This document shows positions 15,877 through 25,692 of a stretch of DNA of 64,000 nt, in pieces. Origin of the DNA: Hyphomicrobiales bacterium (lineage in GTDB: Bacteria > Pseudomonadota > Alphaproteobacteria > Rhizobiales > Rhizobiaceae); assembly GCA_900472175.1 (NCBI GenBank), contig UCHD01000023.1, positions 1-64,000 of the forward strand, written 5' to 3'. Below the pieces are notes generated by a model. The model did not search any database, had not been told where the DNA came from, and saw only the letters and a program-made list of their open reading frames with translations. How positions within the stretch are numbered: position 1 is the first letter of the stretch; each line of letters starts with the position of its first letter. Both the position numbers and the translations under genes were made by a program.

Positions 15877-17292
15877 CTATTGGGAGGCGAGCATCTTCAT
15901 CATCTGCTGAACATCGATCGATGCGAGACCGAAATTCCGCTCGGTGAGATCCTTGAGCTTTTCAGCCGTCATCGCCACGGTCTCGCGAATCTGTTCTTCC
16001 GTATGCTGGCTGGTGATGAAAAACCGTAGACGCGCCATGCCTTCCGGGACTGCCGGATGAATGATCGGCAATGCGTTGATGCCGGCGGCAAGAAGATCGT
16101 TCGACAACTGCACCGCCCGAAGTGAATCGCCAACCAGGACAGGAACCACAGAAAAGCCCGCGCTCAGACCCGTATCCAGACCAGCCTCCTGGGCGAGCTT
16201 CAGGAACAGCGCGCCATTGCGCCTCAGGGCGTCGACGCGCTCCGGCTCGCCTTCCAGAATATCGAGGCTGGCAATGGCCGATGCGGTGAGGACCGGCGCA
16301 AGGCCGACACTGTAGACGAAGCCGCCGGCGGTCGCCTTGAGCACGGCTGCAAGAGCGCCGCTGCCAGCGATATAACCGCCGCAGCTCGATGTCGTCTTGG
16401 AGAGCGTTCCCATCCAGATGTCCACCTGGCGTGGATCAATGCCAAAATGTTCGAATGTGCCTTTGCCGCGCTTGCCGAGAATGCCAAGTGAATGCGCTTC
16501 GTCGACCATCAGCCAGAAGCCGTATTCCGCCTTCAGCTTCATGATCGCCGGCAGGTTGGCAATATCGCCATCCATCGAATAGACGCCTTCGACGATCACC
16601 AGAATACGGCGATAGTCCCCCGCAACTGTGCGCAGCACGTGCTCCAGATCGTTTGCGTCATTGTGCTTGAACAGCCGGCGGGTGGCGCCGGAGAGCTTGA
16701 TGCCGGCAAGTGCGCTGTTGTGAATGAACTCGTCATGCACGACGAGGTCCTTTGGACCCATCAGGCAACTGATCGCCGCGACATTGGTCAGATAGCCGCT
16801 GACGAAGCAGACCGACGCTTCGACGCCATAGAAAGCGGCAATGCGCTCTTCCAGTTCGGCATGGGCCGGGCGTTCGCCCGCCACGAGCCGGCTGGCGGAT
16901 GCCGAGATGCCGAAGGTGCCGATGGTGTCGCAGGCCTGGGCCAGAACATGCGGATGCCGGTTGAGACCGAGATAGTCATAGGATGCGAAGTTGATCAGCT
17001 TGCGTCCGTCGATCACTGTCGTGGCGCCGGCTGCAGTCTGGTGCGCCCGGTAGAACGGGTTGTCGATCCCCAGCTGTTCGCTGGCAACCTTCTGGGTCTG
17101 GACCTGCTTGTATTCCGGCAGGTCCTCGAACCGTGTCTGCTTGCGCCGGACCGGCGGAGGAACGTCGCGTTCGGAACGAGCCATGCGGTTTCGCTCCGAG
17201 GACTGATGCGCATTGCGCATCTTGTCTAGAAGGTTTTCCTTCAGGCTGCTGTTCATCTTCGAAACGGTGTTGCGTTCCTCGTTTTCGCTCAT
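15877..17292 (-). CDS. rkpG: RkpG, PLP-dependent alpha-oxoamine synthase-like acyltransferase
   Basis: A 471-aa fold-type I PLP enzyme of the AONS/KBL/SPT family. About 65 extra N-terminal residues precede the catalytic core. Conserved parts are VHDEFIHNSALAG, the cofactor segment MVDEAHSLGILG and the Schiff-base lysine in MGTLSKTTSSCGGY. The family condenses an acyl thioester with an amino acid, with loss of CO2, to give an alpha-aminoketone. Its ATG overlaps the rkpA stop (ATGA), so it is coupled to the PKS/FAS that lacks a thioesterase. No biotin genes adjoin, which argues against BioF. The amino-acid substrate is unknown. Confidence 0.9.
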   Translation of the reverse strand: MSENEERNTVSKMNSSLKENLLDKMRNAHQSSERNRMARSERDVPPPVRRKQTRFEDLPEYKQVQTQKVASEQLGIDNPFYRAHQTAAGATTVIDGRKLINFASYDYLGLNRHPHVLAQACDTIGTFGISASASRLVAGERPAHAELEERIAAFYGVEASVCFVSGYLTNVAAISCLMGPKDLVVHDEFIHNSALAGIKLSGATRRLFKHNDANDLEHVLRTVAGDYRRILVIVEGVYSMDGDIANLPAIMKLKAEYGFWLMVDEAHSLGILGKRGKGTFEHFGIDPRQVDIWMGTLSKTTSSCGGYIAGSGALAAVLKATAGGFVYSVGLAPVLTASAIASLDILEGEPERVDALRRNGALFLKLAQEAGLDTGLSAGFSVVPVLVGDSLRAVQLSNDLLAAGINALPIIHPAVPEGMARLRFFITSQHTEEQIRETVAMTAEKLKDLTERNFGLASIDVQQMMKMLASQ

Positions 17293-20200
17293 TGGTTGAC
17301 TGCCTTCTCCGTACCGTTGCCGGTATGGCGCTGGGCGAGTTCGTTGACGATCTTGTTGTCCGCTGGCTCGCTGTCTTCGTCGCTGCCGTGATCGCGCTTG
17401 CTCACCTTGTCGTAGAGCTTGCGTGCGACATCGCCAACAGTCGTATTGTCGGCAACGCCACTCAACGGCATATCGAAGCCGGTATTTTGCTGGAAGCTGA
17501 TCCCCAGTTCAACGGCCATGAGGCTATCGAGGCCGATTTCCTTGAGGATCTTGTTGCGCGAAATCGTATCCTTCGACACGCGCAGGATCGCAGCGATTTC
17601 ACTGGCGACCAGATCATAGAGGATATCCTCGGCCTCCTGCGGCGATTTTCCGTCGATCATCGCCACCAGATCCATGCTCTTGCCGTCGCCGCCGGCCGTA
17701 TGCTGGTCGGCCGTCCGCAGAATGACCTCGAACAGAGCATTGCGGACAACTGGCAGATTGCGCGCCGCTGCCCAGTCGAGCTCGGAAACCATGGCAACAG
17801 CGGCATCGACCGTACCCGGGTCGGAGCGGATGTAGCTCTCGACCTGATTGAGGGCGGATTGCGCCTTCAAGGCCGTCTTGCCGATGCGCTTGGACAGCAG
17901 ATCGTTGACGTCGGTATTCTGTGCCAGATATCCCTTGTCGGCGATCGCACCGAAACCGATGGCGAGACCCGGCAGACCTTCTAGCCGGCGTGCGCGGGCA
18001 AGGCCTTCGAGATAGCCATTGGCCGCCACGTAGTTTGCCTGGCCCGGATTACCGACCAATGTCGTTGCCGATGAGAACATGATGAAATGTTCGAGCGTAT
18101 CGGCGCGTGTCAACCGGTCGAGAACGGCCGCCCCTTGCGCCTTGACGTCGATAACCGGACGATTGCGCTCGCGGCCGAGATTGTTGATCAGGGCATCATC
18201 AAGAACCATGGCTGCATGAACAACGGTCTTCAGGGGGCCAATCTGGCGAAGCGCCTTCAACAGGGCGTCGGCAGCGGTCTCGTCGGTCACGTCGCAGGCA
18301 TGAATGGTCGCCGCGACGCCCAAGTTTTCCCAGCGCTTGATCAGTTCAAGGGTTTCGATATCGGCAATGCCGCGGCGGGTAGCGAGCGCGATGTTGCGTG
18401 CGCCCTTTTCAACCAGCCAGTTGGCAGCGGCAAGACCGAACCCACCAATACCGCCAACGACCAGATGTACACCGTGACTATCGACCGACATGCGGCCGGC
18501 AGGCTTGTTGGAAACTTCATCGCGTCCTGCAAGAGGCGGCAGCACGACGATCTTGCCGATATGGCCTGCGTTCTGCATCAGCCGGAAAGCGTTGCCGATT
18601 TCATCGAAGCCAAAGGCACGGTAGGGCAGCGGTACAAGCTTGCCCTCTTCGAACAAAGCGCCGATTTCGGTGAAAATACGCTTTGTCAGATCCGGTGCGT
18701 TGACCAGCAACTGGTCGGCATCGATACCAAAATAGCTGATATTGCGGCGGAACGGCCGAAGGCCGATCTTGCTGTCACCGTAGTAGTCGCGCTTGCCCAG
18801 TTCGAGGAAGCGGCCGAACGGCTTTACCAGCGACAGGCTCTGTTCCATGGCTTCGGCAAACAGCGAATTCAGAACCAGATCGACGCCTTCGCCGCCCGTT
18901 ACGCCCCGAATGTCGTTAACGAATGCCAGCGAGCGCGAATCGAACACGTGATCGGCGCCGAGCATTTTCAGGAAACGGCGCTTTTCGCGTGTTCCCGCCG
19001 TGGCAATAACCTTGGCACCGGCAAGCTTGGCGACCTGCAGCGCCGCCAGGCCGACGCCGCCGGCCGCACCGTGGATCAGGATCGTTTCGCCGGCACGAAT
19101 GCGGCCAAGCTCGATCATCGCATAATAGGCCGTGAGGAAGGCAACCGGAACGGTTGCTGCCGCAACAGGGCTGACGGTTTCCGGCAACCTGGCGACACCA
19201 GACCGTGAAACCACCACATGGGTGGAGAATGCGGCAGACGCAATTGCCATCACGGCATCGCCGACCGACAGGTCTTTGATGTTGCTACCGATGGCAACCA
19301 CATGCCCCGAGAGCTCCATGCCGATCGTCGCACCGGCAAAGCCGTCTTCCAACGCCTCTTCCGGCAGCAGGCCCATGGCCCACATCACATCGCGGAAGTT
19401 CAGGCCGGTGGCGGCAACAGCGACGACGACATCGTCCGGGCCTGCCTGCGGAATCTCGGACTGTTCCCAGGCAATACTGCCGACCTGCGAGCTGACGCGC
19501 TGGCGGATGGTCGCGGCTGTGAAACCGGTTGTCTGGCGCAGGCCCTGATCGACGGGACCGGGAACGGCGCGGATTTCCGAAAGCAGACCGCTTGTTCCGT
19601 CAAGCAGCCATTCGCGGTTTCCGCCGGTATCGCCGAGCATCGAAATCGCCGCAGCAAGCTGATTGCCGGCTCCGGCCTTGGGGCCGGTGAAATCGAGCGA
19701 ATGGATATCGAGGAAATCATACTCGTTCTGCAGCACACGGGCGAATGCCCACAGACCGCTGTTGACGCTTGAGCCGGAAACATCCTTTTTCCGCGCCGCC
19801 AAGGTCACGGGCGCCCCACCTGGAGCAGCGATCACGAGGCGGGGGCGCTTATCGGCTGCTGGCTCCGCATGGGCATGATGCTGGCGCAATGCCTCGGCAA
19901 ACGCGCTGAGCGACAGAACGCGATTCTGCAGGGCGGCCGAATCCTGGCTGCGATCCGCACCGGTGGCTGCAGACAGATAGACTGCCCGCACCGGCTTTTC
20001 GTTCAGGGCCGCGATCGCGTCGGCGATCTTGTCCCTGTCGGCCTCGAAATCGCCCGTCAGTTGAACCTGAACAAGCGGTGCCAGAATGGCATCCTTTCCG
20101 GAAGGGAGCGCGTTGTTCAGGCTCGACACAGTGCCTTCATGCAAAACAAGAACCGGGTTTGCGGCCTCTGCATCAGTCGCCTGGGCGTCGGCAAACTGGC

Positions 20201-23200
20201 CGCCTTGCGCCTCAACGGTGATGATGTTTCCATGCGAGAGTTCACGGTCTTCGACCAGGATATTGCGTAGGCCCAGATCGGTCAGATCCTTTTGCCATTG
20301 CGTAACCGTCGCCAGCTTGCCGATCGGAAACTCGACGGCCTGGGTGCGGGTAAACCAGCCTTCGGTCAAGCCAAAAGCAAAGTCGCTGAATACCGTCGGA
20401 GCGTTTGTTGCGGCGATAAGCGCGCCGTTTTCCCGCAGGCAAACGCGCAATGCGTTGCGGATGGCGCCGTCTTCGTCGATCAGCGTGAAAATTGTATCGG
20501 AGGCGCTGACAACAAGATCGAACAGCGGGAGTGTTGCGAACGCATCCTTTTTCAGAACGCGAACATGGGCATCGTCTTCGAAGGCGATTTCCAGGTTGCG
20601 CTGGGCATTTTCGCGCGGTTCGACAACGATCAGGCTAGCATTGTGCCTTGCCGCCAGCGTCGCGAGCTTACGGGTGAAACCAGCAGAGATGGTGCCTGCC
20701 TCGACGATCCGCAGGTCAGATTTGCCCCCATCGCTGGTCAGTGCCTTTTCGACCGCGGCGAGAACCAGGCCCATGCGCTGTCGCGTGGATTCCGAGTGAA
20801 CGGTCTGGTGGTCGAGCGTTGCGTCGCTGATGAAGTTCTGCGGCTTGGTTGCCGCGTCACTGTCGTCGCCCGATATTTCCGAAGCAAAGAGGCTGTCGAT
20901 GCGGTCAAGCGCTTCCGCGTAGGAATTGTTGATCAGCACGGTTTCCACGGCGCGCTCAGAGCGCTCGCCATAGAGTTCCTTGAGGATGTCTCCGACGGGC
21001 GGAAGCGAAAACTCCGGCGCGATCTTCCAGCTGCCCGCCTTGTGTTCGCACAAACCGGCATCTTCGAGAACGTACAGGCAATTGGCGAGGAAGCAGCGAA
21101 AGGCAAAATCGCCGGGTAGTGACCGTGTATCAACCTTGGCCGTGCCTTTGCCAAGCTTGAGCGCGATTTCGTGGCAGGCGCGGTAGATGGCCGCGTTGAA
21201 CAGAAGCGTCGTGTTGTCGATGCCGGTTTCGTCGGTTGTGGCCAGCAGCGGCAGAGACAGCGCATGCGAACGGCCAAGCGCCACAAACGGCGCGGCCCGA
21301 TCGGATGGTACGGCCTCGTAGTGGAACGACAGCATGTCCAGCGTCTTGTGCTGGCGCAGATAGGTGCGACGGAAGCGGCAATCATCGAATGTCGCGATGA
21401 TTTCGCCGCCCTTGCCGAAGAAATGGAACTTCGCCTTGATCGAATTGGCGCTGATGCGCTCGATCTCGACCAATGCCCGCCTTACGGTCAGACCGGAATT
21501 CGTCAGGCGCACGGAACCGAAGCGTACCGGAATATAGGGTGCCCCGCCGGCCTCGCCGGTGAAACGGTCGAACAGCGCCACCAATCCGTGGAACGTCGCG
21601 TCCACGGAAATCGGGTTGAGGCTGTAGGAGACAAACGGATTGCCGGCTGTCTCAGGCTCTTTCAACTCGACATCGATGAAACGGTCACCGTAGGAGACAG
21701 CCTTGGCCAACAATTGAAAGCGTGGGCCGTAATCCAGGCCAAACTGGCGTGCGGTCTCATAGGCCTTTCCGGGTGTCACGGTCGCCGTCTTTTCGAGGCC
21801 GGCAAAGGCTTTGTTGAAATTGATCGGATCGGCGGGGATCGGTTTGCGGCTTCTCGCCACCGCGTGCACCGCCCAGTCGTCTTCCGAAAGGCGCTCGCGA
21901 GAACGGATTTCAATATCGCCGGTTTCCGGAGACAGGATGGTCGAGAGCTCCATCATCCGGTTGTCGGCCAGTTCCAGCGGCCGGACAATCTCCAGATTGG
22001 TGATGTCCACGTCTGCTGTCTGATAATATTGTTGCGCTGCCGAGATGGCGATCTCGATGAAACCGCTGCCTGGCAGGATAGCCTTGCCGTCGACAACATG
22101 TTCCGCCAAATCGGGGAACAGATGCGCGTCAATATGGTTCTTCCAGCTGCCGCTGTTGAGATCGGCCCGCCAGCCTGCCAGCGTATACGGGGTCTTGGAG
22201 CCGCGGCCGAACAGGTCTGTGGCGTCGCTCGTCGATGCCGGGCGCAGTTCGGTCAATTCAAAAGGCAGGTTCGGCAGGCGGACGAACGCGTTGCGCTTGC
22301 CGAACAGACGCGCTTCGTCGAAGGCGGCGCCGTGGGCGATCGCGCGCGCCATGGCGCGCGAGATGGGGTCCTGGCCCTTTTCGCCGGCATCGCGCAGCAA
22401 GGTCGCAACGACGGTGCCCGGTATCGATGCCTGTTTGACCGTCTCCTTGAGGTAGGATGACAGGATCGGGCGCGGCGAAATTTCGATGAACAGGCTGCAG
22501 CCAAGTTCGATAGCGGCTTCTGTCGCTGCCTGGAAGCGAACCGGTTCGCGAACGTTCTTCCACCAGTAGTCCGGATCCAACTGCGTGCCATCCATCCGTT
22601 CGCCGGTGACCGTCGAAAGATAGGCAAGCTCGGACTTGCGCGGTGCGATATCAGGGATATCGGCGAGAAAGGCTTTTTTTGCCCGGTCGATGATCGGATG
22701 GTGGAATGGATAGTTGATGTCGAGAATCTGAACCGGGATTTTCGCTTTGCGCGCTGCGTCGCGGAAGGCTGAAACTTCGTTTCCCGGGCCAGAAATCGTT
22801 ACCGAATTATGGGCGTTGATGGCTGCGACGCAGACCTGTTCAAGGCCGCGCGCCTTGGCGAAGGCAAGCGCTGCGTCTTCGCCAAGCATAGCCGCCGCCA
22901 TGGTGCCTTGTCCGGCCAGGAGATCCTGGTGCAGTGAGCGCTTGGCAACGATAGATACGGCATCGACGAGCGAAAGGGCGCCGGCGGCATAGGCGGCTGC
23001 GATTTCACCGACGGAATGGCCGAAAACCGCTGTCGGCTTGATGCCCATCGCAACGAGCGAATCCGACAGTGCGGCCTGGACCGCAAACAGCAACGGCTGG
23101 GCAAATTTCGTGTCGGACAATTTCTTGTCCAGATCCGGATCTGTCAGCAGATCGGTCAGCACGATGTCCGAATGGAACTTGAACAACGCGCTGACGGAGG

Positions 23201-24863
23201 TGAAACACTGGCGGAAATGCAGGTTTTCGCGGAACGCCTCGACACCCATGCCGGCCCATTGGGAGCCGTTGCCGGAAAAGACGAACGCAACCTTGGCATC
23301 CTTCGTTACCGCTTCGCCGGTTTCACCGATATCGGATGCCGGTTTTTCAAGATGACTGGCAATCGCGCGGATGATGTCTTCGGGGTGGTCGCTGCGTGCG
23401 GTAAAACGATGGCGCATCTGCGTGCGGTTGGCGCCGGACGCTGCGATGACAGCCCGTGCCTCATCCTTGGATGTCTTGGCAAATGTCGACTTATACGACT
23501 TCAGCAATTCCTCGAGGCTGCCGACGGTATGGGCGCTTGCCATGAAGACGTGACCAGCGGAGGCGTTACGGCTGCGCTCATCCTGAACGGGATCCGGATC
23601 GCTGATGACGACATGGGCATTGGCGCCGCCGAAGCCGAAGGAGTTGATGCCGGCAAGGCGCGCGCGCTTGCCGCGCAGCAGTTCGATCGGGTTGGCAGTA
23701 ACGCGGACATTCAAGCCATCGAAGTCGATGTTCTCGTTCGGCGTTTCGAAATGCAGCGATGCCGGCAGGTAATTGTTCTCAAGCGCCATGACCGCCTTGA
23801 GCATGCCGAACAGGCCGGAGGCCGGCTCGGTATGGCCAATATTCGATTTGATCGAGCCGATTGGTACCGGCGCGCGCCGGTTGGCGCCGATCACCGTGCC
23901 GATCGACCAGACTTCGGAGGGGTCACCAACCTTGGTTCCTGTCCCATGGCCTTCAACGAAGGCAACCTGGTTGGAATCGATGCTGTTGCCCTCATAGATT
24001 GAGCGCAGCAGGTTGGCCTGGGCTTCGCGTGACGGCAGCGAAATGCCATTGGTGCGCCCGGCTGAATTGACGCCGGTCGCGACGATCTTGGCGTAGCTGC
24101 GGTCTTTCTCCTGCCGTGCTCTGTCGGAACGGCGCAGAATGAAGACCACACCACCTTCTGCCCGGACATAGCCGGACCCGTCATTATCATAGGCGCGGCA
24201 GAGCCCTTCGGCCGAAAGCATGCGTGCCTGCGCAAAACCGACAAAGGGAAGCGGATGAGCAAGCACATTGACGCCGCCAACGATCGCCGTGTCGATTTCG
24301 CCGTCGTTCAGCGCGCGCATGGCCTGGTCGAGCGCGACCAGCGACGAGGAACAGGCGGTGTCGACCGTCATGCTCGGGCCGCTCAGCCCGAAAATGTGTG
24401 AAATACGGTTGGACACGATCGAAAGCGTGTTGCCCGTCATGAAATACGGGCCGGCCGCAGCCGGATCCTCGACTGTCAGGTTGGCGTGGTCGAGGCTGGA
24501 GGCGCCGATATAGACGCCGACATTTTCGCCGTGCAGCGAGGGGATGGCAATGTTTGCATCTTCGAGTGCGCGCCAAGCCAGTTGCAACAGGACGCGCTGC
24601 TGCGGATCCATATGCATGGCTTCGCGCTGCGACATGCCGAAGGCGGCTGGATCAAAATCATAGATGCTATCCAGCACGCCGGCGGCGAACGAATAGGTCT
24701 TGCCCGGATTGCCGATGACAGGATGCCAAAAGCGTGCAAGGTCCCAGCGGTCGGACGGAATACGCGTGACCGTGCATTTGCCCTGGCGCAAGATTCGAAA
24801 CAACGCCTGCGGCGAATTCGCTCCCGGGGCGAGGCATGCGCGCCCTATGATTTCAACTGTCAT
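17289..24863 (-). CDS. rkpA: RkpA, multidomain type I fatty-acid/polyketide synthase
   Basis: A 2524-aa megasynthase. Domain order: ketosynthase (about 1-425; Cys171 in DTACSSS, His306, His344), acyltransferase (about 525-820; Ser617 in GHSVGE), dehydratase (about 905-1180; His922 in HVVDGKAILPGSG), a methyltransferase-like region (about 1320-1520) whose glycine loop (EAGTISAGFT) is poorly conserved, enoylreductase (about 1800-2100; GAAGGVGLAALQVA near 1934), ketoreductase (about 2115-2300; GGIGGFG, then a Y in QANYVAANGYLEG) and acyl carrier (Ser about 2437 in GLDSLMAVE). There is no thioesterase, so another enzyme must release the chain. In Sinorhizobium meliloti rkpA is required for K-antigen and is thought to make a special lipid. 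It heads the rkpAGHIJ series. Confidence 0.95.
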   Translation of the reverse strand: MTVEIIGRACLAPGANSPQALFRILRQGKCTVTRIPSDRWDLARFWHPVIGNPGKTYSFAAGVLDSIYDFDPAAFGMSQREAMHMDPQQRVLLQLAWRALEDANIAIPSLHGENVGVYIGASSLDHANLTVEDPAAAGPYFMTGNTLSIVSNRISHIFGLSGPSMTVDTACSSSLVALDQAMRALNDGEIDTAIVGGVNVLAHPLPFVGFAQARMLSAEGLCRAYDNDGSGYVRAEGGVVFILRRSDRARQEKDRSYAKIVATGVNSAGRTNGISLPSREAQANLLRSIYEGNSIDSNQVAFVEGHGTGTKVGDPSEVWSIGTVIGANRRAPVPIGSIKSNIGHTEPASGLFGMLKAVMALENNYLPASLHFETPNENIDFDGLNVRVTANPIELLRGKRARLAGINSFGFGGANAHVVISDPDPVQDERSRNASAGHVFMASAHTVGSLEELLKSYKSTFAKTSKDEARAVIAASGANRTQMRHRFTARSDHPEDIIRAIASHLEKPASDIGETGEAVTKDAKVAFVFSGNGSQWAGMGVEAFRENLHFRQCFTSVSALFKFHSDIVLTDLLTDPDLDKKLSDTKFAQPLLFAVQAALSDSLVAMGIKPTAVFGHSVGEIAAAYAAGALSLVDAVSIVAKRSLHQDLLAGQGTMAAAMLGEDAALAFAKARGLEQVCVAAINAHNSVTISGPGNEVSAFRDAARKAKIPVQILDINYPFHHPIIDRAKKAFLADIPDIAPRKSELAYLSTVTGERMDGTQLDPDYWWKNVREPVRFQAATEAAIELGCSLFIEISPRPILSSYLKETVKQASIPGTVVATLLRDAGEKGQDPISRAMARAIAHGAAFDEARLFGKRNAFVRLPNLPFELTELRPASTSDATDLFGRGSKTPYTLAGWRADLNSGSWKNHIDAHLFPDLAEHVVDGKAILPGSGFIEIAISAAQQYYQTADVDITNLEIVRPLELADNRMMELSTILSPETGDIEIRSRERLSEDDWAVHAVARSRKPIPADPINFNKAFAGLEKTATVTPGKAYETARQFGLDYGPRFQLLAKAVSYGDRFIDVELKEPETAGNPFVSYSLNPISVDATFHGLVALFDRFTGEAGGAPYIPVRFGSVRLTNSGLTVRRALVEIERISANSIKAKFHFFGKGGEIIATFDDCRFRRTYLRQHKTLDMLSFHYEAVPSDRAAPFVALGRSHALSLPLLATTDETGIDNTTLLFNAAIYRACHEIALKLGKGTAKVDTRSLPGDFAFRCFLANCLYVLEDAGLCEHKAGSWKIAPEFSLPPVGDILKELYGERSERAVETVLINNSYAEALDRIDSLFASEISGDDSDAATKPQNFISDATLDHQTVHSESTRQRMGLVLAAVEKALTSDGGKSDLRIVEAGTISAGFTRKLATLAARHNASLIVVEPRENAQRNLEIAFEDDAHVRVLKKDAFATLPLFDLVVSASDTIFTLIDEDGAIRNALRVCLRENGALIAATNAPTVFSDFAFGLTEGWFTRTQAVEFPIGKLATVTQWQKDLTDLGLRNILVEDRELSHGNIITVEAQGGQFADAQATDAEAANPVLVLHEGTVSSLNNALPSGKDAILAPLVQVQLTGDFEADRDKIADAIAALNEKPVRAVYLSAATGADRSQDSAALQNRVLSLSAFAEALRQHHAHAEPAADKRPRLVIAAPGGAPVTLAARKKDVSGSSVNSGLWAFARVLQNEYDFLDIHSLDFTGPKAGAGNQLAAAISMLGDTGGNREWLLDGTSGLLSEIRAVPGPVDQGLRQTTGFTAATIRQRVSSQVGSIAWEQSEIPQAGPDDVVVAVAATGLNFRDVMWAMGLLPEEALEDGFAGATIGMELSGHVVAIGSNIKDLSVGDAVMAIASAAFSTHVVVSRSGVARLPETVSPVAAATVPVAFLTAYYAMIELGRIRAGETILIHGAAGGVGLAALQVAKLAGAKVIATAGTREKRRFLKMLGADHVFDSRSLAFVNDIRGVTGGEGVDLVLNSLFAEAMEQSLSLVKPFGRFLELGKRDYYGDSKIGLRPFRRNISYFGIDADQLLVNAPDLTKRIFTEIGALFEEGKLVPLPYRAFGFDEIGNAFRLMQNAGHIGKIVVLPPLAGRDEVSNKPAGRMSVDSHGVHLVVGGIGGFGLAAANWLVEKGARNIALATRRGIADIETLELIKRWENLGVAATIHACDVTDETAADALLKALRQIGPLKTVVHAAMVLDDALINNLGRERNRPVIDVKAQGAAVLDRLTRADTLEHFIMFSSATTLVGNPGQANYVAANGYLEGLARARRLEGLPGLAIGFGAIADKGYLAQNTDVNDLLSKRIGKTALKAQSALNQVESYIRSDPGTVDAAVAMVSELDWAAARNLPVVRNALFEVILRTADQHTAGGDGKSMDLVAMIDGKSPQEAEDILYDLVASEIAAILRVSKDTISRNKILKEIGLDSLMAVELGISFQQNTGFDMPLSGVADNTTVGDVARKLYDKVSKRDHGSDEDSEPADNKIVNELAQRHTGNGTEKAVNQ

Positions 24864-25692
24864 ATCTTCTCGAACGCTCTACGCTGCTGTGAATTATCTT
24901 GCTGATTGCACTTGATACGCGAAAAAGCAATTGGAACTTCTTCGCCAGGTCTGCGGATCGTCTCGTCATGACTTCAATGCCAGCTGTATTGCTGCTCTTT
25001 TATCCCATGTTTTCCGGCTTTCAACCCCCATATGTGGCCATGCACAGGGCATCGCTCGCTCCAATGTCAATTATAGAAACACATCGTAACCTTCATGGCA
25101 GGCTATTACCGAAAGGCCGTCGACAATTAAAAGAGTGTCGATGTTCTGCCGTTGACGTGGGTGATAGCGTCTCTAATGCGGAATTGAAGGTCTTGCGTGC
25201 TATGGTAATAACGGTATTTCAAAAATCATCAGCAAGGTCAATTTAAGAGTGTTTTTTGGGGGCGGCTCCCTGTTTTCTGCCTCGTAGGGTTGTGGTTGCC
25301 AGCTTTCTGGCGATTGTCAGAATCTTTGGGCTCAAAGAGCGAGCCAAGGCCCTTTGGAAGTAGGAAGTCTATCCGCATAGGATACCGACTTCTGACGTGC
25401 TGGACGAAGAAAATATCAAGAGAGCTGGCGCTGGAAGCCCGAAGATTTCCATGGCCGCCGAAAAGGTGTTGGCGCAGCGAGAATGCGCGGTTTCAGGTGA
25501 AAACTCATTCTCATACGCCGGATATCGGCATAAGTGTTGCCAATTAGCATAAGTGATTTCCTTAAACTCTCTGACATAGTTTTGATCCAGAAAGGGACGG
25601 GATGCGCTCTTGATCGGCAGCCCCTGCTAAGCTAGTCATGCTGGCGAAATCCTGTGAGATACCTTGGCGATCAAGGTTGAAAGTGGAAGTGA
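24864..25692. other. AT-rich non-coding stretch between divergent rkpA and the export lipoprotein gene
   Basis: 829 bases with no protein-like reading frame on either strand; short frames here give compositions unlike the neighbours. It must hold the promoters of rkpA (reading left) and of the gene at 25693 (reading right). Immediately before rkpA a GAGAAG ribosome site is visible. A small CCTTG-GCGAT-CAAGG repeat lies about 15 bases upstream of 25693. Nothing else could be supported. Confidence 0.6.

Noticed and set aside
15877-17292. RkpG as the biotin enzyme BioF
   Set aside because: No biotin genes nearby, a long N-terminal extension and coupling to the rkpA synthase point to capsule lipid synthesis.
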